Below, piece by piece: positions 25,361 to 34,004 of a stretch of 64,000 bases of DNA. Origin of the DNA: Hyphomicrobium_A sp964622715 (GTDB lineage Bacteria > Pseudomonadota > Alphaproteobacteria > Rhizobiales > Hyphomicrobiaceae); the NCBI GenBank assembly GCA_964622715.1, contig CAZURR010000001.1, positions 31,018-95,017 of the forward strand. The letters run 5' to 3'. The notes under the pieces are model-generated. The model had not been told where the DNA came from. It searched no databases and saw nothing but the letters and a program-made list of their open reading frames with translations. Every line of letters begins with the position of its first letter. Within the stretch, counting starts at the first letter, position 1. Both the position numbers and the translations under genes were made by a program.

Positions 25361-25933
25361 CTAAAACCTCTCACCCGCCTCGGTTAGGGCGGCGCGGCAA
25401 GCCGGCGCCAACCTGGGGCCGTGCACCTTCAAGCAAAAGATCGCGTTGCCGCGCCCAAGCGGCACATTCGGGCAGAATAACCGGAAATCGTTCGCGCAGG
25501 CTCGAGCGGCGATGCGCAGTTCGTGAATGAAGGGCAAGGCTGGCCGGCTAGCGCCCCCGAAGGTGTCGGCTGCCGTCGCGGGTGCCGTCTTGCTCTCAGC
25601 GGTACCGGCGGTCTTGGGCGCCTTATCGGCCGGTTTTTCTTTGGCAGCTGGGGCGCCTGTTGCCAGTGTTGACGTTGCTGACTTGGAACCGCCCTCGACC
25701 GCTTTCACGGCCGACTGGCAGGCTGGCGACAAGCTCGATTGATGCTGCTCAAGGCAGACCAACGCGGCCATGCCGCCAGTCGGCACACTGGAGCAGTGGG
25801 CCCGGTAGTCACTGACACAGTTGGATCGGATAGCGTGCTTTTGGGCGGCGGTGGGTATCTCGGTCGCCTGCAACGCCACAGGAATGATCGTGATGCCGAA
25901 TACCAGCGAGCCTAACCACGGGAAGCGGGCCAT
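25361..25933 (-). CDS. secreted protein with two Cys-rich repeats
   Basis: About 190 aa from the ATG at 25933. An N-terminal signal peptide precedes two copies of a Cys-rich repeat, at about residues 33-73 (CVSDYRAHCSSVPTGG, then CLEQHQSSLSPACQSAV) and 146-186 (CANDFRLFCPNVPLGRG, then CLKVHGPRLAPACRAAL). A Lys/Ala/Thr-rich linker separates them. The spacing C-x5-7-C-x15-C-x10-C matches the cysteine-rich repeat known from the eukaryotic Golgi glycoprotein GLG1, also found in bacterial periplasmic proteins. No role is known. Confidence 0.75.
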   Translation of the reverse strand: MARFPWLGSLVFGITIIPVALQATEIPTAAQKHAIRSNCVSDYRAHCSSVPTGGMAALVCLEQHQSSLSPACQSAVKAVEGGSKSATSTLATGAPAAKEKPADKAPKTAGTAESKTAPATAADTFGGASRPALPFIHELRIAARACANDFRLFCPNVPLGRGNAIFCLKVHGPRLAPACRAALTEAGERF

Positions 25934-26058
25934 GCAAACCTCCAACACTTATAATGTCGATGCTTCGTTGCTAACACGAAGCTTGTTGGAGCACTATGAA
26001 CCTTTCGCCTAACGCGTTGTTGTCGGCGACCCAGTTTTTGCTCGCCCGACTTGGCACC

Positions 26059-26415
26059 TCACGGCTTGCGCAACGACAGAATGTAAGCTGCAAGATCGGC
26101 AATTTCGTCGCGAGTCAGGTGCATCTGCGGCATCGGTGGATGCGGAATAACGATGCGGCCCGCAATTGCTTCGGCAGTCTGTCCCGACTTGTTGGCAATC
26201 GCAACGAAGCTTGGCACATCGGCTGACACGTTTGCGCTCGCGGCTTGCCGTCCGACGATGTGACAGGAGATACAAAGCTTCTCGGCAAGTTCTTGCCCGG
26301 TCTTCGGGTTGGGGCCGATTTGTGCAATTGCCATTCGCCCTGTCAGAGCAACGCTCGCAATGACGATCCCTGCAAGCAGAATTCCCCAGTACACTTCAGT
26401 TGCTCGCCTCATCAT
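26059..26415 (-). CDS. small c-type cytochrome
   Basis: About 118 aa. The N-terminal signal or anchor segment (residues about 9-31) is followed by a single heme site CISCH (48-52) and a later Met in PHPPMPQMHL as the likely sixth ligand. The start is uncertain: ATG pairs at 26415 and 26454 are both possible; 26415 gives the tighter signal peptide. The second cytochrome of the window (63126) follows the same plan (PSFxxxANxxG, PHPxMP, AYIxSLR), so they are paralogues. Electron-transfer partner unknown. Confidence 0.85.
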   Translation of the reverse strand: MMRRATEVYWGILLAGIVIASVALTGRMAIAQIGPNPKTGQELAEKLCISCHIVGRQAASANVSADVPSFVAIANKSGQTAEAIAGRIVIPHPPMPQMHLTRDEIADLAAYILSLRKP

Positions 26416-26538
26416 TCCCCGTAATCCTGTTTCACTACTGAACTTCAAACTCATCACCTTACTTACTCTAGCGCGCCTCGAACCGCACGAAGATTGATCG
26501 TGATCAATCACTGCCACCAAAGCCGTAGGCGAGCACCC

Positions 26539-27000
26539 TCACCCTTTCTTCTCCCACTTTCCCGCCGCACTCTGCTGCCAATACGTGACCGGACAACCCG
26601 CCTCCTTAGCCGCTGTCCACTGCGCACGCGCCTTCGCCACCGCCTCATCGTCGTTGCCGTCGAAGAGATAAACCAGCCGCACCAAACCGGAGAAGTCATT
26701 CACCTCCGCGCCGTCGACGACAAAGCGCACACCCGCACCGTTCGGCGTATCGTCAGCGGTGGTCAGATATACCGGCTGATCGGCCGCGTGTCCGTCCTTG
26801 GCCGAGCCGTGTGCAAGGAAGCTTTCTTCCTTGTAAGTCCATAGCGCAAGATCCATCGCCGACAGACGCTCCTCTGAGCCTGCCTGCACAACAGCGCGCC
26901 ACCCCCGCTCCAACGTCTTCTCGACAAGGCTCGGCAGCACCTTCTCAAGCCCCTGGTGTTCCAAGTGATAAAAGAGGACTTCGGTCGGTTGTTCCGCCAT
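26539..27000 (-). CDS. holC: DNA polymerase III chi subunit
   Basis: 153 aa. Family features are TEVLFYHLEHQGLEKVLPSL, the LVEKTLERGWRAVV helix, LALWTYKEESFLAHG and VDGAEVNDFSGLVRLVYLFD. The chi subunit links the clamp loader to single-strand DNA-binding protein in replication. The ATG at 27000 was chosen since GAAGG lies upstream and the protein then begins MAEQPTEVLFY as in orthologues. Confidence 0.93.
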   Translation of the reverse strand: MAEQPTEVLFYHLEHQGLEKVLPSLVEKTLERGWRAVVQAGSEERLSAMDLALWTYKEESFLAHGSAKDGHAADQPVYLTTADDTPNGAGVRFVVDGAEVNDFSGLVRLVYLFDGNDDEAVAKARAQWTAAKEAGCPVTYWQQSAAGKWEKKG

Positions 27001-27222
27001 CCGATTACCTTCTCTTTGCACGATGCAAGCTTAGCTCCTTGACGAGCCGCGCTCAAAAAACTCTTGCATCGTTGAGAAGCGCAACCTAGTTGTTGAGGTC
27101 CGGAAAGGCGCCAGACGTGCGGCTGTCATCCGTGTGGGCGGTGAGCAGAGCGGCATCTTCGGGTTCGCCGCTGCTCCCGTCCGCTGCATATTCAGCCTCT
27201 AATGGATATTCGTCCGAGAAAG

Positions 27223-27531
27223 TCAGCGCTTGAGGTATCTTTTCGGTATCAAGCGCGCTCGCCTCAGAGCGTCGACGCAGCGCCTTGATAGCGACCGGCG
27301 CTTGGCCTCCATACAGCGGCGCAACTTTGGCGTGCCCACGGAGTAGGCCGCGCAGAACTTATAGTAGTCCGGCTTCCAGGAACTATTGACGTAAGCAGGA
27401 TAGGCGCCAGCCTGCGAGCGCATCGCGACGAGCATTACCATTGCTATTGCTGCGGCGCACGCGCCTGGAGCCCACAAGTTCGGGCGCTTCCGGTCCCGCG
27501 GCAACGCGAGCACCCAATTTCGATCATGCAT
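27223..27531 (-). CDS. small secreted or anchored Cys-repeat protein
   Basis: About 102 aa from the ATG at 27531. There is one hydrophobic segment (about 24-40). The end contains YYKFCAAYSVGTPKLRRC and SLSRRCVDAL, a single repeat of the kind seen twice in the 25361 protein (Cys, GxxxxxC, LxxxCxxAL). It is very basic at the C-terminus. The same strand also keeps another frame open from about 27356 to 27086, so a different or frameshifted C-terminus is possible. Confidence 0.55.
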   Translation of the reverse strand: MHDRNWVLALPRDRKRPNLWAPGACAAAIAMVMLVAMRSQAGAYPAYVNSSWKPDYYKFCAAYSVGTPKLRRCMEAKRRSLSRRCVDALRRARLIPKRYLKR

Positions 27532-27742
27532 TCGTTGAGCCCCCCGAACATTCCGCCGGCCAGCGGCACTGCTCCCCAGCGGCTGCACGAGTCGTAGCGT
27601 ACTCTGACGAAGGCGCCCCTACCAGCCTCTGCGCACCACACTCGCTATCAAAATTGATCAAACGCACCCTAAGATTGAGAGCGTTCTTGATGGGCCAGCT
27701 CACCAACTTCGGGAGGCCTCGGGCAGAAACTTGAAGCAGGCG

Positions 27743-29119
27743 CTAGCGCTTTGCGTAAGGGTTTTCGCCTTTGCGAAGATTGAAGCGGATCGGCACGCCC
27801 GGCAGATCAAATGCCTCACGCAGACTATTGGTGAGATAACGAATGTAGGACTTAGGCAGCCCGTCTGGCCGTGAGCAAAACGCAACAAAGGTTGGTGGAC
27901 GCGCTGACGGCTGCGTCATGTAACGGAGCTTGATACGCCGCCCAGCAGCGGCCGGCGGTGCATGCCGAGCCAGCGCCTCTTCGAGCCAGCGGTTGAGGTT
28001 TGACGTCGGCACGCGGCGATTCCAGACATTATAGGCTTCCAGCACTTCCTCCATCAATCGGTTGAGCCCGCGACCGCTCAATGCTGAAATGGTCACCAAG
28101 GCCACGCCCGGCACTTGCGACAGACCCTCCGACAAGGTTGCACGAAGCTCTTTCATCGTCCTCTGCTTGTCTTCGACCAAATCCCATTTGTTGACGGCGA
28201 TGACGAGCGCGCGCCCTTCCTGCGTGACGAGATCGCCAATCGTCATGTCCTGACGCTCGAGCGGCCGCTCCGCATCAACAATCAGCACAACCACTTCGGC
28301 AAAGCGAAGCGCGCGAATGGCGTCACTAGCGCCGAGCTTCTCTGCCGTCTCCTTCACCTTGGCTTTGCGCCGCAAACCGGCCGTATCGTAGAGCCGCACG
28401 CGGCGACCCGACCACTCCAGGTCGCTCGGCACCGCATCACGTGTGAGCCCTGGCTCGGGCCCGGTAATCATCCGTTCCTCACCGAGCAGCGCATTGACGA
28501 GCGTCGACTTGCCTGCATTTGGCCGCCCCACGATGGCAACGCGAACGGGACGATCGATGTCGAGTTCCAGTTTCGCGTCGGATCCCGCTACGCGATCCTG
28601 CTCAATTGCGCCGGCGTGCAGACCAAGCGCCGACATCATTTCGGAAACGAGTTCGCCCAGCCCTTCGCCATGCTCGGCCGAGATGGCGACAGGGTCACCG
28701 AAACCCAACTCGAACGCGGCATAAAACCCATCCTCGCCCGCGCGACCCTCGCATTTGTTGGCAACGATGATGACGGGACGCCCCGATGCCCGGACCATGC
28801 GCGCAAAGATTTGGTCGGCAGGCGTCACGCCTTCACGCGCGTCGATCACAAACAGCACGAGATCAGCTTCCTTGAGCGCCGCCTCGCTTTGCTGGCGCAT
28901 GCGCTGCGCAATGGAGCCGCGTTTTGCCTCTTCAAGACCGGCCGTGTCGACCAGCGTCACCGAATTGTCGAGCAACACGGCTTCGCCCTCGCGCCGATCG
29001 CGCGTCAGACCAGGCATATCGGAGACTAGCGCGGTGCGCTTTCCGGTGAGGCGATTAAACAGCGTCGACTTGCCGACGTTGGGCCGGCCGACAATGACGA
29101 CCACAGGGCTTGAGAACAT
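27743..29119 (-). CDS. der: ribosome biogenesis GTPase Der (EngA)
   Basis: 458 aa with two GTPase domains in tandem and a C-terminal KH-like domain. Domain 1: GRPNVGKST (11-19), DTAGLEE, and NKCE in place of NKxD. Domain 2: GRPNAGKST near residue 205, DTAGLRRK and NKWD. The KH domain carries the late RPPTFVAFCSRPDGLPKSYI. Der is essential for 50S assembly. bamB and a YfgM-like gene lie upstream on the same strand. Confidence 0.97.
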   Translation of the reverse strand: MFSSPVVVIVGRPNVGKSTLFNRLTGKRTALVSDMPGLTRDRREGEAVLLDNSVTLVDTAGLEEAKRGSIAQRMRQQSEAALKEADLVLFVIDAREGVTPADQIFARMVRASGRPVIIVANKCEGRAGEDGFYAAFELGFGDPVAISAEHGEGLGELVSEMMSALGLHAGAIEQDRVAGSDAKLELDIDRPVRVAIVGRPNAGKSTLVNALLGEERMITGPEPGLTRDAVPSDLEWSGRRVRLYDTAGLRRKAKVKETAEKLGASDAIRALRFAEVVVLIVDAERPLERQDMTIGDLVTQEGRALVIAVNKWDLVEDKQRTMKELRATLSEGLSQVPGVALVTISALSGRGLNRLMEEVLEAYNVWNRRVPTSNLNRWLEEALARHAPPAAAGRRIKLRYMTQPSARPPTFVAFCSRPDGLPKSYIRYLTNSLREAFDLPGVPIRFNLRKGENPYAKR

Positions 29120-29214
29120 GGGGATTGGTCCTGGCTTGAGGACCGCTTATGCCTCAAACCGGTAGACGGAGGAAAGCCCTGCGCACTCGGGAGCGGCAAA
29201 CAGGCACAAGAAGC

Positions 29215-30606
29215 TCAGTTCAACGCAATCAATTTGGCATCGTCGGTCAGGACATACATCCTCCCCTGCGCGACCACTGGCGCAATGTAGACGGGATCGC
29301 CGAGTTCTTTCTGCACGACGATGCGCCCAGTCGTCGCCTCGACGCCGACGAGCTTGCCTCCTGCCGAAGCAAGCCAAAGCATTCCGCCGGCCAAGGTCGG
29401 CCCAGACCATGATCCGCCGTCAGGCAGCTTCATCGTCCACTGAACCTTTCCGTCCATGCGCGAGATGGCCATCAGCTGTCCAACTGTGTCGACGACGAAT
29501 ACGCTGTCACCGGCCACCCATGGCGCTTGCGTGCCCGGGACATTGAGCGACCACAGCCGCTCGCCCGTCGCACCCTTTGTGGCAACCATGCGCCCCGCAT
29601 GACCGACGGCATATACGGTACCTTGAGATATTGCCGGGCGCGCCGTGTCACTCATAGCAGTAATCTGTGACGTCGTGCGCGTGCGCGTCAGGCTCTCCGA
29701 CCAGACCGCTGACCCATCCGCGACCTTCAACGCTACGAGTTCACCGGAAGGATAAGGTACAACCACAATCTCGCCTTCAACGGCGGGGCTTGCATTGGTC
29801 AGCAAGCTTGCCTGCTGCGGCAGCCCGCGTGACGACCATAGTTCGCCGCCATCGGCACCTGCGAGACAATAGAACCGGCCGTCCAGCGTCACGACAAACA
29901 CACGATCGCCGGCCGCAGTCGGCGAGGAACGCATGGGCGCGCCCAACAACTTCTCCCAAAGCTTCTTGCCCGTTTGAGGATCGATCGCGACGACATTTCC
30001 GTAACCGGTCGCTGCATAGAGGCGTCCGGAATCAGCTGCAAGGCCGCCACCGTAACCGCCGCCATCGCTGGCAACAAGACCGGTCAGCGACATGGACCAT
30101 ATGCTGGTCTGAGCATTTTCTCTTTCGGGCTTCAGCGAGACGCGCCACTTGGCCGAGCCCCCTGTTACGGCAAACGCGCTCAAGTTGCCCGCCGCATCGA
30201 GCGTGTAAATGTAGCCGCCATAGACGATGGGGCTTGCCGTGATGCGGCCCGAACTGCTTGAGCCTTCGCCAATGTCAGCCGACCAAACCTCTTTGGCCGC
30301 GCCATTGAAAGCGAGATGACCTGGCGCATTGTTCGGCTCGCCGCCAGGCTGGGCCCAATCGTCGTTGGCGCGCTGCGGCGGTAGCGCGATCGGCCTGCTC
30401 GCGTCGGCGAGGTCGCCTGGCGCGCTATTGCTTTGCGGCGGCATCACCGAAATGCGCCGGCCGGGCAGAGGCACCTGCTTTTCGGCAAAGGGATTGAGGT
30501 CGCCGAATTTGGGGAGGCTATCAAGGGTATCAGAACAGCCAGAGAGGAGTGCGAGCCCGAGAAGCCCCACAGCTGCCGTACCAGCCGGCCGAATCCACCC
30601 CGTCAT
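29215..30606 (-). CDS. bamB: outer membrane assembly lipoprotein BamB
   Basis: 463 aa from the ATG at 30606, with GGTGGGA upstream. The lipoprotein signal ends LALLSGC, with Cys near residue 25. The rest is a PQQ-type eight-bladed propeller with repeated blades such as GYIYTLDAAGNLSAF, GRLYAATGYGNVVAIDPQTG and DRVFVVTLDGRFYCLAGADG. BamB is part of the BAM complex that folds beta-barrel proteins. It follows the YfgM-like gene by 10 bases, and der lies downstream, the order usual for this group. Confidence 0.93.
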   Translation of the reverse strand: MTGWIRPAGTAAVGLLGLALLSGCSDTLDSLPKFGDLNPFAEKQVPLPGRRISVMPPQSNSAPGDLADASRPIALPPQRANDDWAQPGGEPNNAPGHLAFNGAAKEVWSADIGEGSSSSGRITASPIVYGGYIYTLDAAGNLSAFAVTGGSAKWRVSLKPERENAQTSIWSMSLTGLVASDGGGYGGGLAADSGRLYAATGYGNVVAIDPQTGKKLWEKLLGAPMRSSPTAAGDRVFVVTLDGRFYCLAGADGGELWSSRGLPQQASLLTNASPAVEGEIVVVPYPSGELVALKVADGSAVWSESLTRTRTTSQITAMSDTARPAISQGTVYAVGHAGRMVATKGATGERLWSLNVPGTQAPWVAGDSVFVVDTVGQLMAISRMDGKVQWTMKLPDGGSWSGPTLAGGMLWLASAGGKLVGVEATTGRIVVQKELGDPVYIAPVVAQGRMYVLTDDAKLIALN

Positions 30607-30616
30607 TCGTCCCACC

Positions 30617-31390
30617 CTATTCCTTCTTCTCACTTGCCGCGGCAGCCTCGCCACTCGGCGCGCTTGTCGTGCTTGCGTCTATTGCCGCCTTTGGCGTCTC
30701 TGACCCACTGACTGTCGCCTGTTTTTCAAGGTCCGTAGCAACGATTTGTCCCATTACGATCTGCGCGCGATCAATAACGCCCTGAGGCGTCTTTTCGTCG
30801 GCGAGCAGCGGTCCGAGGATCTTGCGCGCCTCGTCAGTCTTGCCCGCCTTAAATGCCGCCAGCCCTAAAAGCTCACGCGCGTTGTAGCGCCATGGGCTGC
30901 CATCAGCAGCTAGATCGTTGAGCCGATTCTGTATCTCCGTCCAGTCAGCTTCGCCAAGCCGTAAGGATGCCGCCTGCAACGCGGCCAAGCCACTCAAAAG
31001 CTTATCGGCGCTGCTATCCTTGGCGAGCGCTTCGTAAGCCGCCAGTGCTTCAGCTTTTTTTCCCTGCTCGTTGAGCAGACCTGCGAGTTGCATCTGCGCC
31101 AGAGCCCTGTATCCGCTCTGACCGTCCTGACCCAGCGTTTCCAAGGCCTTGGCCGCTTCGTCCGTCTTGCCGTCTGATTTCAATGTCAGGGCGGCCGCGT
31201 ATTGGGCACCGGCGGCTTCAGCCGCCTCAAGCCGCACCTTTTCCAGATATTTGTAACCAAGGACGATGATCACAATCAGCGCGGCGGCCCCAATGACGTA
31301 GTTGCCATACTGCTTCCACAGCTTCTCCATCCGCTCTCGGCGCAGCTCATCTTCGACCTCGCGGAGAAGGTTGTCGTTGTTGTCGACCAT
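30617..31390 (-). CDS. YfgM-like TPR membrane protein
   Basis: 257 aa. A single N-terminal anchor (about 30-48; YVIGAAALIVIIVLGYKYLE) is followed by TPR helices typical of the YfgM/TPR_21 family, such as AKALETLGQDGQSGYRALAQ, EQGKKAEALAAYEALAKD and AAFKAGKTDEARKIL. In E. coli YfgM associates with SecYEG and chaperone PpiD in the periplasm. It lies directly upstream of bamB, an arrangement shared with E. coli. The C-terminus is low-complexity Ser/Ala. Confidence 0.85.
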   Translation of the reverse strand: MVDNNDNLLREVEDELRRERMEKLWKQYGNYVIGAAALIVIIVLGYKYLEKVRLEAAEAAGAQYAAALTLKSDGKTDEAAKALETLGQDGQSGYRALAQMQLAGLLNEQGKKAEALAAYEALAKDSSADKLLSGLAALQAASLRLGEADWTEIQNRLNDLAADGSPWRYNARELLGLAAFKAGKTDEARKILGPLLADEKTPQGVIDRAQIVMGQIVATDLEKQATVSGSETPKAAIDASTTSAPSGEAAAASEKKE

Positions 31391-31548
31391 CCTGGACCCA
31401 GCCCTTCAGCTTTTTGCGTTATATTCATGCACACAAAGGCCCTTTTGGGGGCCTTGTGCAACGGCGCATAGATAGCCGAGAGCTTCCTTGACGCAAACCA
31501 TTGATCGGCCGTGCCTATCAAGGTTCGCCCGCGCTCGTCCCGCGATGC

Positions 31549-32442
31549 CTAGCTGCTCGGCGTTTTCGGCTTTTTCGTGGCCTTGAGGTCAGCCGGCTTC
31601 GTGCGCCCGGCTGAGGGGCCAGAACCGGCCTTCATGGAATACGTGTGCTCGAGGGCCGGAAATGTCCGAGCACGAACCTCCTCAGAGTACGTGCGGATTG
31701 CCCCCTCGATCGCCTCGCCGATGCGGCCAAACTTTTTGACGAATCGCGGCACGCGCGGACTGAGACCCAGCATGTCCTCCATCACGAGGATTTGGCCGTC
31801 GCAAGCGGGTGAAGCGCCGATCCCAATGGTGGGAATATCAATAGCTGCGGTGATCCGTGTGGCAAGCGGCTCGGTCAACGCTTCCAGTACGATCGCGAAA
31901 GCGCCAGAGTCGGCGACATGCCTGGCATCCTCCTCGATCGCTGCCCACTGTTCGGGATGCCGCCCTTGCGCCTTGAAGCCGCCGATCACGTTCACCGACT
32001 GCGGCGTCAGGCCGATATGGGACATGACCGGAATTCCACGCTCGACGAGGTAGCGAATCGTCTCCGCCATACGTCGGCCGCCCTCGATTTTCACGGCTCC
32101 ACAATCGGTTTCCTTCATGACGCGCGCACAATTGCGAAAGGCCACCGACGGGCTCTCCTCATATGAGCCGAATGGCATGTCGACCACGATGAGCGCGCGT
32201 TTGGCACCGCGCACCACGGCGCGGCCGTGCATGATCATCAGCTCCAGCGGAACAGGCACGGTCGTCTCGTAACCGTGCATCACCATGCCGAGGCTGTCGC
32301 CCACAAGTAGGAAGTCGCAATACTTGTCAGCAATTGCAGCAGTATGTGCGTGATAGGCCGTCAGCGCTACGATCCCACCGCGACCCTTTAGGGCGGTGAT
32401 GTCGGGCGCCATGACGCGTTTCTGGGTGCCGTGTACGGACAT
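31549..32442 (-). CDS. panB: 3-methyl-2-oxobutanoate hydroxymethyltransferase
   Basis: 297 aa, slightly long owing to a Lys-rich tail. It transfers a hydroxymethyl group from methylene-THF to ketoisovalerate to form ketopantoate in pantothenate synthesis. Family blocks are LTAYHAHTAAIADKYCDFLLVGDSLG, VVDMPFGSYEESP, AVKIEGG, VMSHIGLTPQSVNVIGGFKA, the catalytic region IVLEAL and GIGASPACDGQILVMEDMLGL. panC and panD are not in the window. Confidence 0.96.
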   Translation of the reverse strand: MSVHGTQKRVMAPDITALKGRGGIVALTAYHAHTAAIADKYCDFLLVGDSLGMVMHGYETTVPVPLELMIMHGRAVVRGAKRALIVVDMPFGSYEESPSVAFRNCARVMKETDCGAVKIEGGRRMAETIRYLVERGIPVMSHIGLTPQSVNVIGGFKAQGRHPEQWAAIEEDARHVADSGAFAIVLEALTEPLATRITAAIDIPTIGIGASPACDGQILVMEDMLGLSPRVPRFVKKFGRIGEAIEGAIRTYSEEVRARTFPALEHTYSMKAGSGPSAGRTKPADLKATKKPKTPSS

Positions 32443-32619
32443 GCGTGTACTTATACTCGAATATGATGATCCTGTCCGGGCGCACCTTAGTTAGCAACAA
32501 TAAGAATGGCTAGGCCGCCACCGGGCGCCGGGCGCGAATGCTGCGCCTGGCGCGGTGTTTGCCCCGCGCTACGGCAACGTATTTTGTTCAATTAATGAGA
32601 GGTTTAGCATTTGCCTACA

Positions 32620-33201
32620 TCACGAGAGGGGTGAAACCCCTATCAGATACTGATGACCCCAGAAAAGGAACACGAAATAAAGCGCAATTCCGCCGACAAT
32701 GACGAAAACGTCGTTGATTGCAGGCCCAGTCTTGGTCCCCAGCGGTCCAAGGGCCGCCCGCTTCTTCACCGAGATGCGGTCATAGACGGCGTAGGCGAGA
32801 AAACTTCCAAACAAAATGAGCGATGCCAGATCCCCGTTGGCTAGAAGATGCGCTAACGCCCACAGCTTGATGGCGATCAGCATTGGGTGCCGCAGCATCG
32901 TATGTATGCGTGAAGGCACGTAGGCCGCAACGAGTGCGATCATAGCCGGCAGCATGAGTGCAGCGGCGAGATGCCGGCACCATGTTGGCGGATACCAAAG
33001 CTGAGGATTCTTTCCTGGGTGCAGCTGAAGCTTGTGAAAGCCCAGAACGATAATCACAAAACCGATGAGAGCCACAATCGCGAAGAACGCTTTGTAACCG
33101 TTCTCACCGAATCTAGCGACGAGACCATTTCGCAGCTCGACGTTGGTCGGCACAAGATGGATCGCAAAGAACACGACCAAACCGATCACCAAAAGAATCA
33201 T
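32620..33201 (-). CDS. NnrU family membrane protein
   Basis: 193 aa, about six helices. Family motifs are FFAIHLVPTNVELRNGLVAR, PTWCRHLAAALMLPAMIALV, RHPMLIAIKLWALAHLLANG and LFGSFLAYAVYDRISVKKR. NnrU-family proteins were named for a gene near nitrite and NO reductase genes in Rhodobacter; the activity is unknown. An RBS GGGAGGG precedes the ATG at 33201. Confidence 0.85.
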   Translation of the reverse strand: MILLVIGLVVFFAIHLVPTNVELRNGLVARFGENGYKAFFAIVALIGFVIIVLGFHKLQLHPGKNPQLWYPPTWCRHLAAALMLPAMIALVAAYVPSRIHTMLRHPMLIAIKLWALAHLLANGDLASLILFGSFLAYAVYDRISVKKRAALGPLGTKTGPAINDVFVIVGGIALYFVFLFWGHQYLIGVSPLS

Positions 33202-33509
33202 CGCATACCCTCCCAATCAAAATGCTCTAGCCGCGAACATCTCTGCCACGCTCTGGCCATTTCACTAAGCTTTATTAGATTCGTGGTGCCAAGGTCGCCA
33301 GCCTGTTTGGTGTCTGGATAAAATAGGATAAGCGGCCTCGCACGAGGAGAACCTGTAACATGCGTGCTCTTGCCGTCCGTGTTCGTGATCCATCAGTTGC
33401 ATTGCCTACCGCTTTTACTGCCCCATCCCTGGGTCAAGATCGGCCTCTCCGCAGTCCAAGTTGAGTGCCCTTGTATTGCGAAGCGTCAGCATGCGCGTTG
33501 CCGGAGTCT
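33202..33509. other. divergent intergenic region with a possible leader ORF
   Basis: Between nnrU-like and the next plus-strand gene. A 34-codon ORF (33360-33464) has GAGGAGAA upstream and ends in TGA directly before an in-frame GTG. Both may belong to one interrupted gene with the CDS at 33510. Promoters for both strands must lie at about 33205-33350. Confidence 0.45.
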
Positions 33510-34004
33510 ATGGCGAGTGGCGTTGTCCAACCGCATCCCGCAACGAGCCGGAATTTCAATCCAATGGCACCGCAAGCCGAGGCGAACTTATACGAACCGA
33601 CAAAGTCCGAAACAGATTTGGCCGCCGAAATAGCGCGAGCCATACATCGGCGCCCCTTGATGAACCGTTTGGCACAAGTGAAGCCCGCTTATGCCGGCGA
33701 GCTGCATCAAAACGGATCGACAATCCTGGGCGATTCCGGCTCGGCCCCCGCCCTTTCGCCAACCACTAGGCCATCGCAACCTGTTTTCGCCGCCTCGTCA
33801 CCAGTTCAAGCCGCCTACAGCATGCCGATCGAGGGGCTCCAACCTCAACAGGAACGAACGTCGCCGCCTCAAACAGCCGATTGGCTCGGCAAAGCGCAGC
33901 GTGAGCGCAATCGGGCGCGCATCAAGAATGCGTTGGCGTGGCTATCCACGGTGGCCATCGGCGTCACGATCATCGTCACGACCATGATGGTGCTACAGAC
34001 CTAA
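33510..34004 (+). CDS. C-terminally anchored hypothetical protein
   Basis: About 164 aa if it starts at the ATG at 33510 (MASGVV). It is a disordered Pro/Gln/Ser-rich protein with one helix at the end (about 140-162; ALAWLSTVAIGVTIIVTTMM) preceded by Arg/Lys. It is predicted to be a tail-anchored cytoplasmic protein. Other starts exist at GTG 33465 and ATG 33564. Its stop overlaps the stop of the minus-strand SpoU gene by four bases. No family recognised. Confidence 0.55.
   Translation: MASGVVQPHPATSRNFNPMAPQAEANLYEPTKSETDLAAEIARAIHRRPLMNRLAQVKPAYAGELHQNGSTILGDSGSAPALSPTTRPSQPVFAASSPVQAAYSMPIEGLQPQQERTSPPQTADWLGKAQRERNRARIKNALAWLSTVAIGVTIIVTTMMVLQT

Noticed and set aside
28115..29029. A 304-codon frame antisense to der
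   Set aside because: Der is certain by its motifs; the antisense frame is an effect of high GC codon use.
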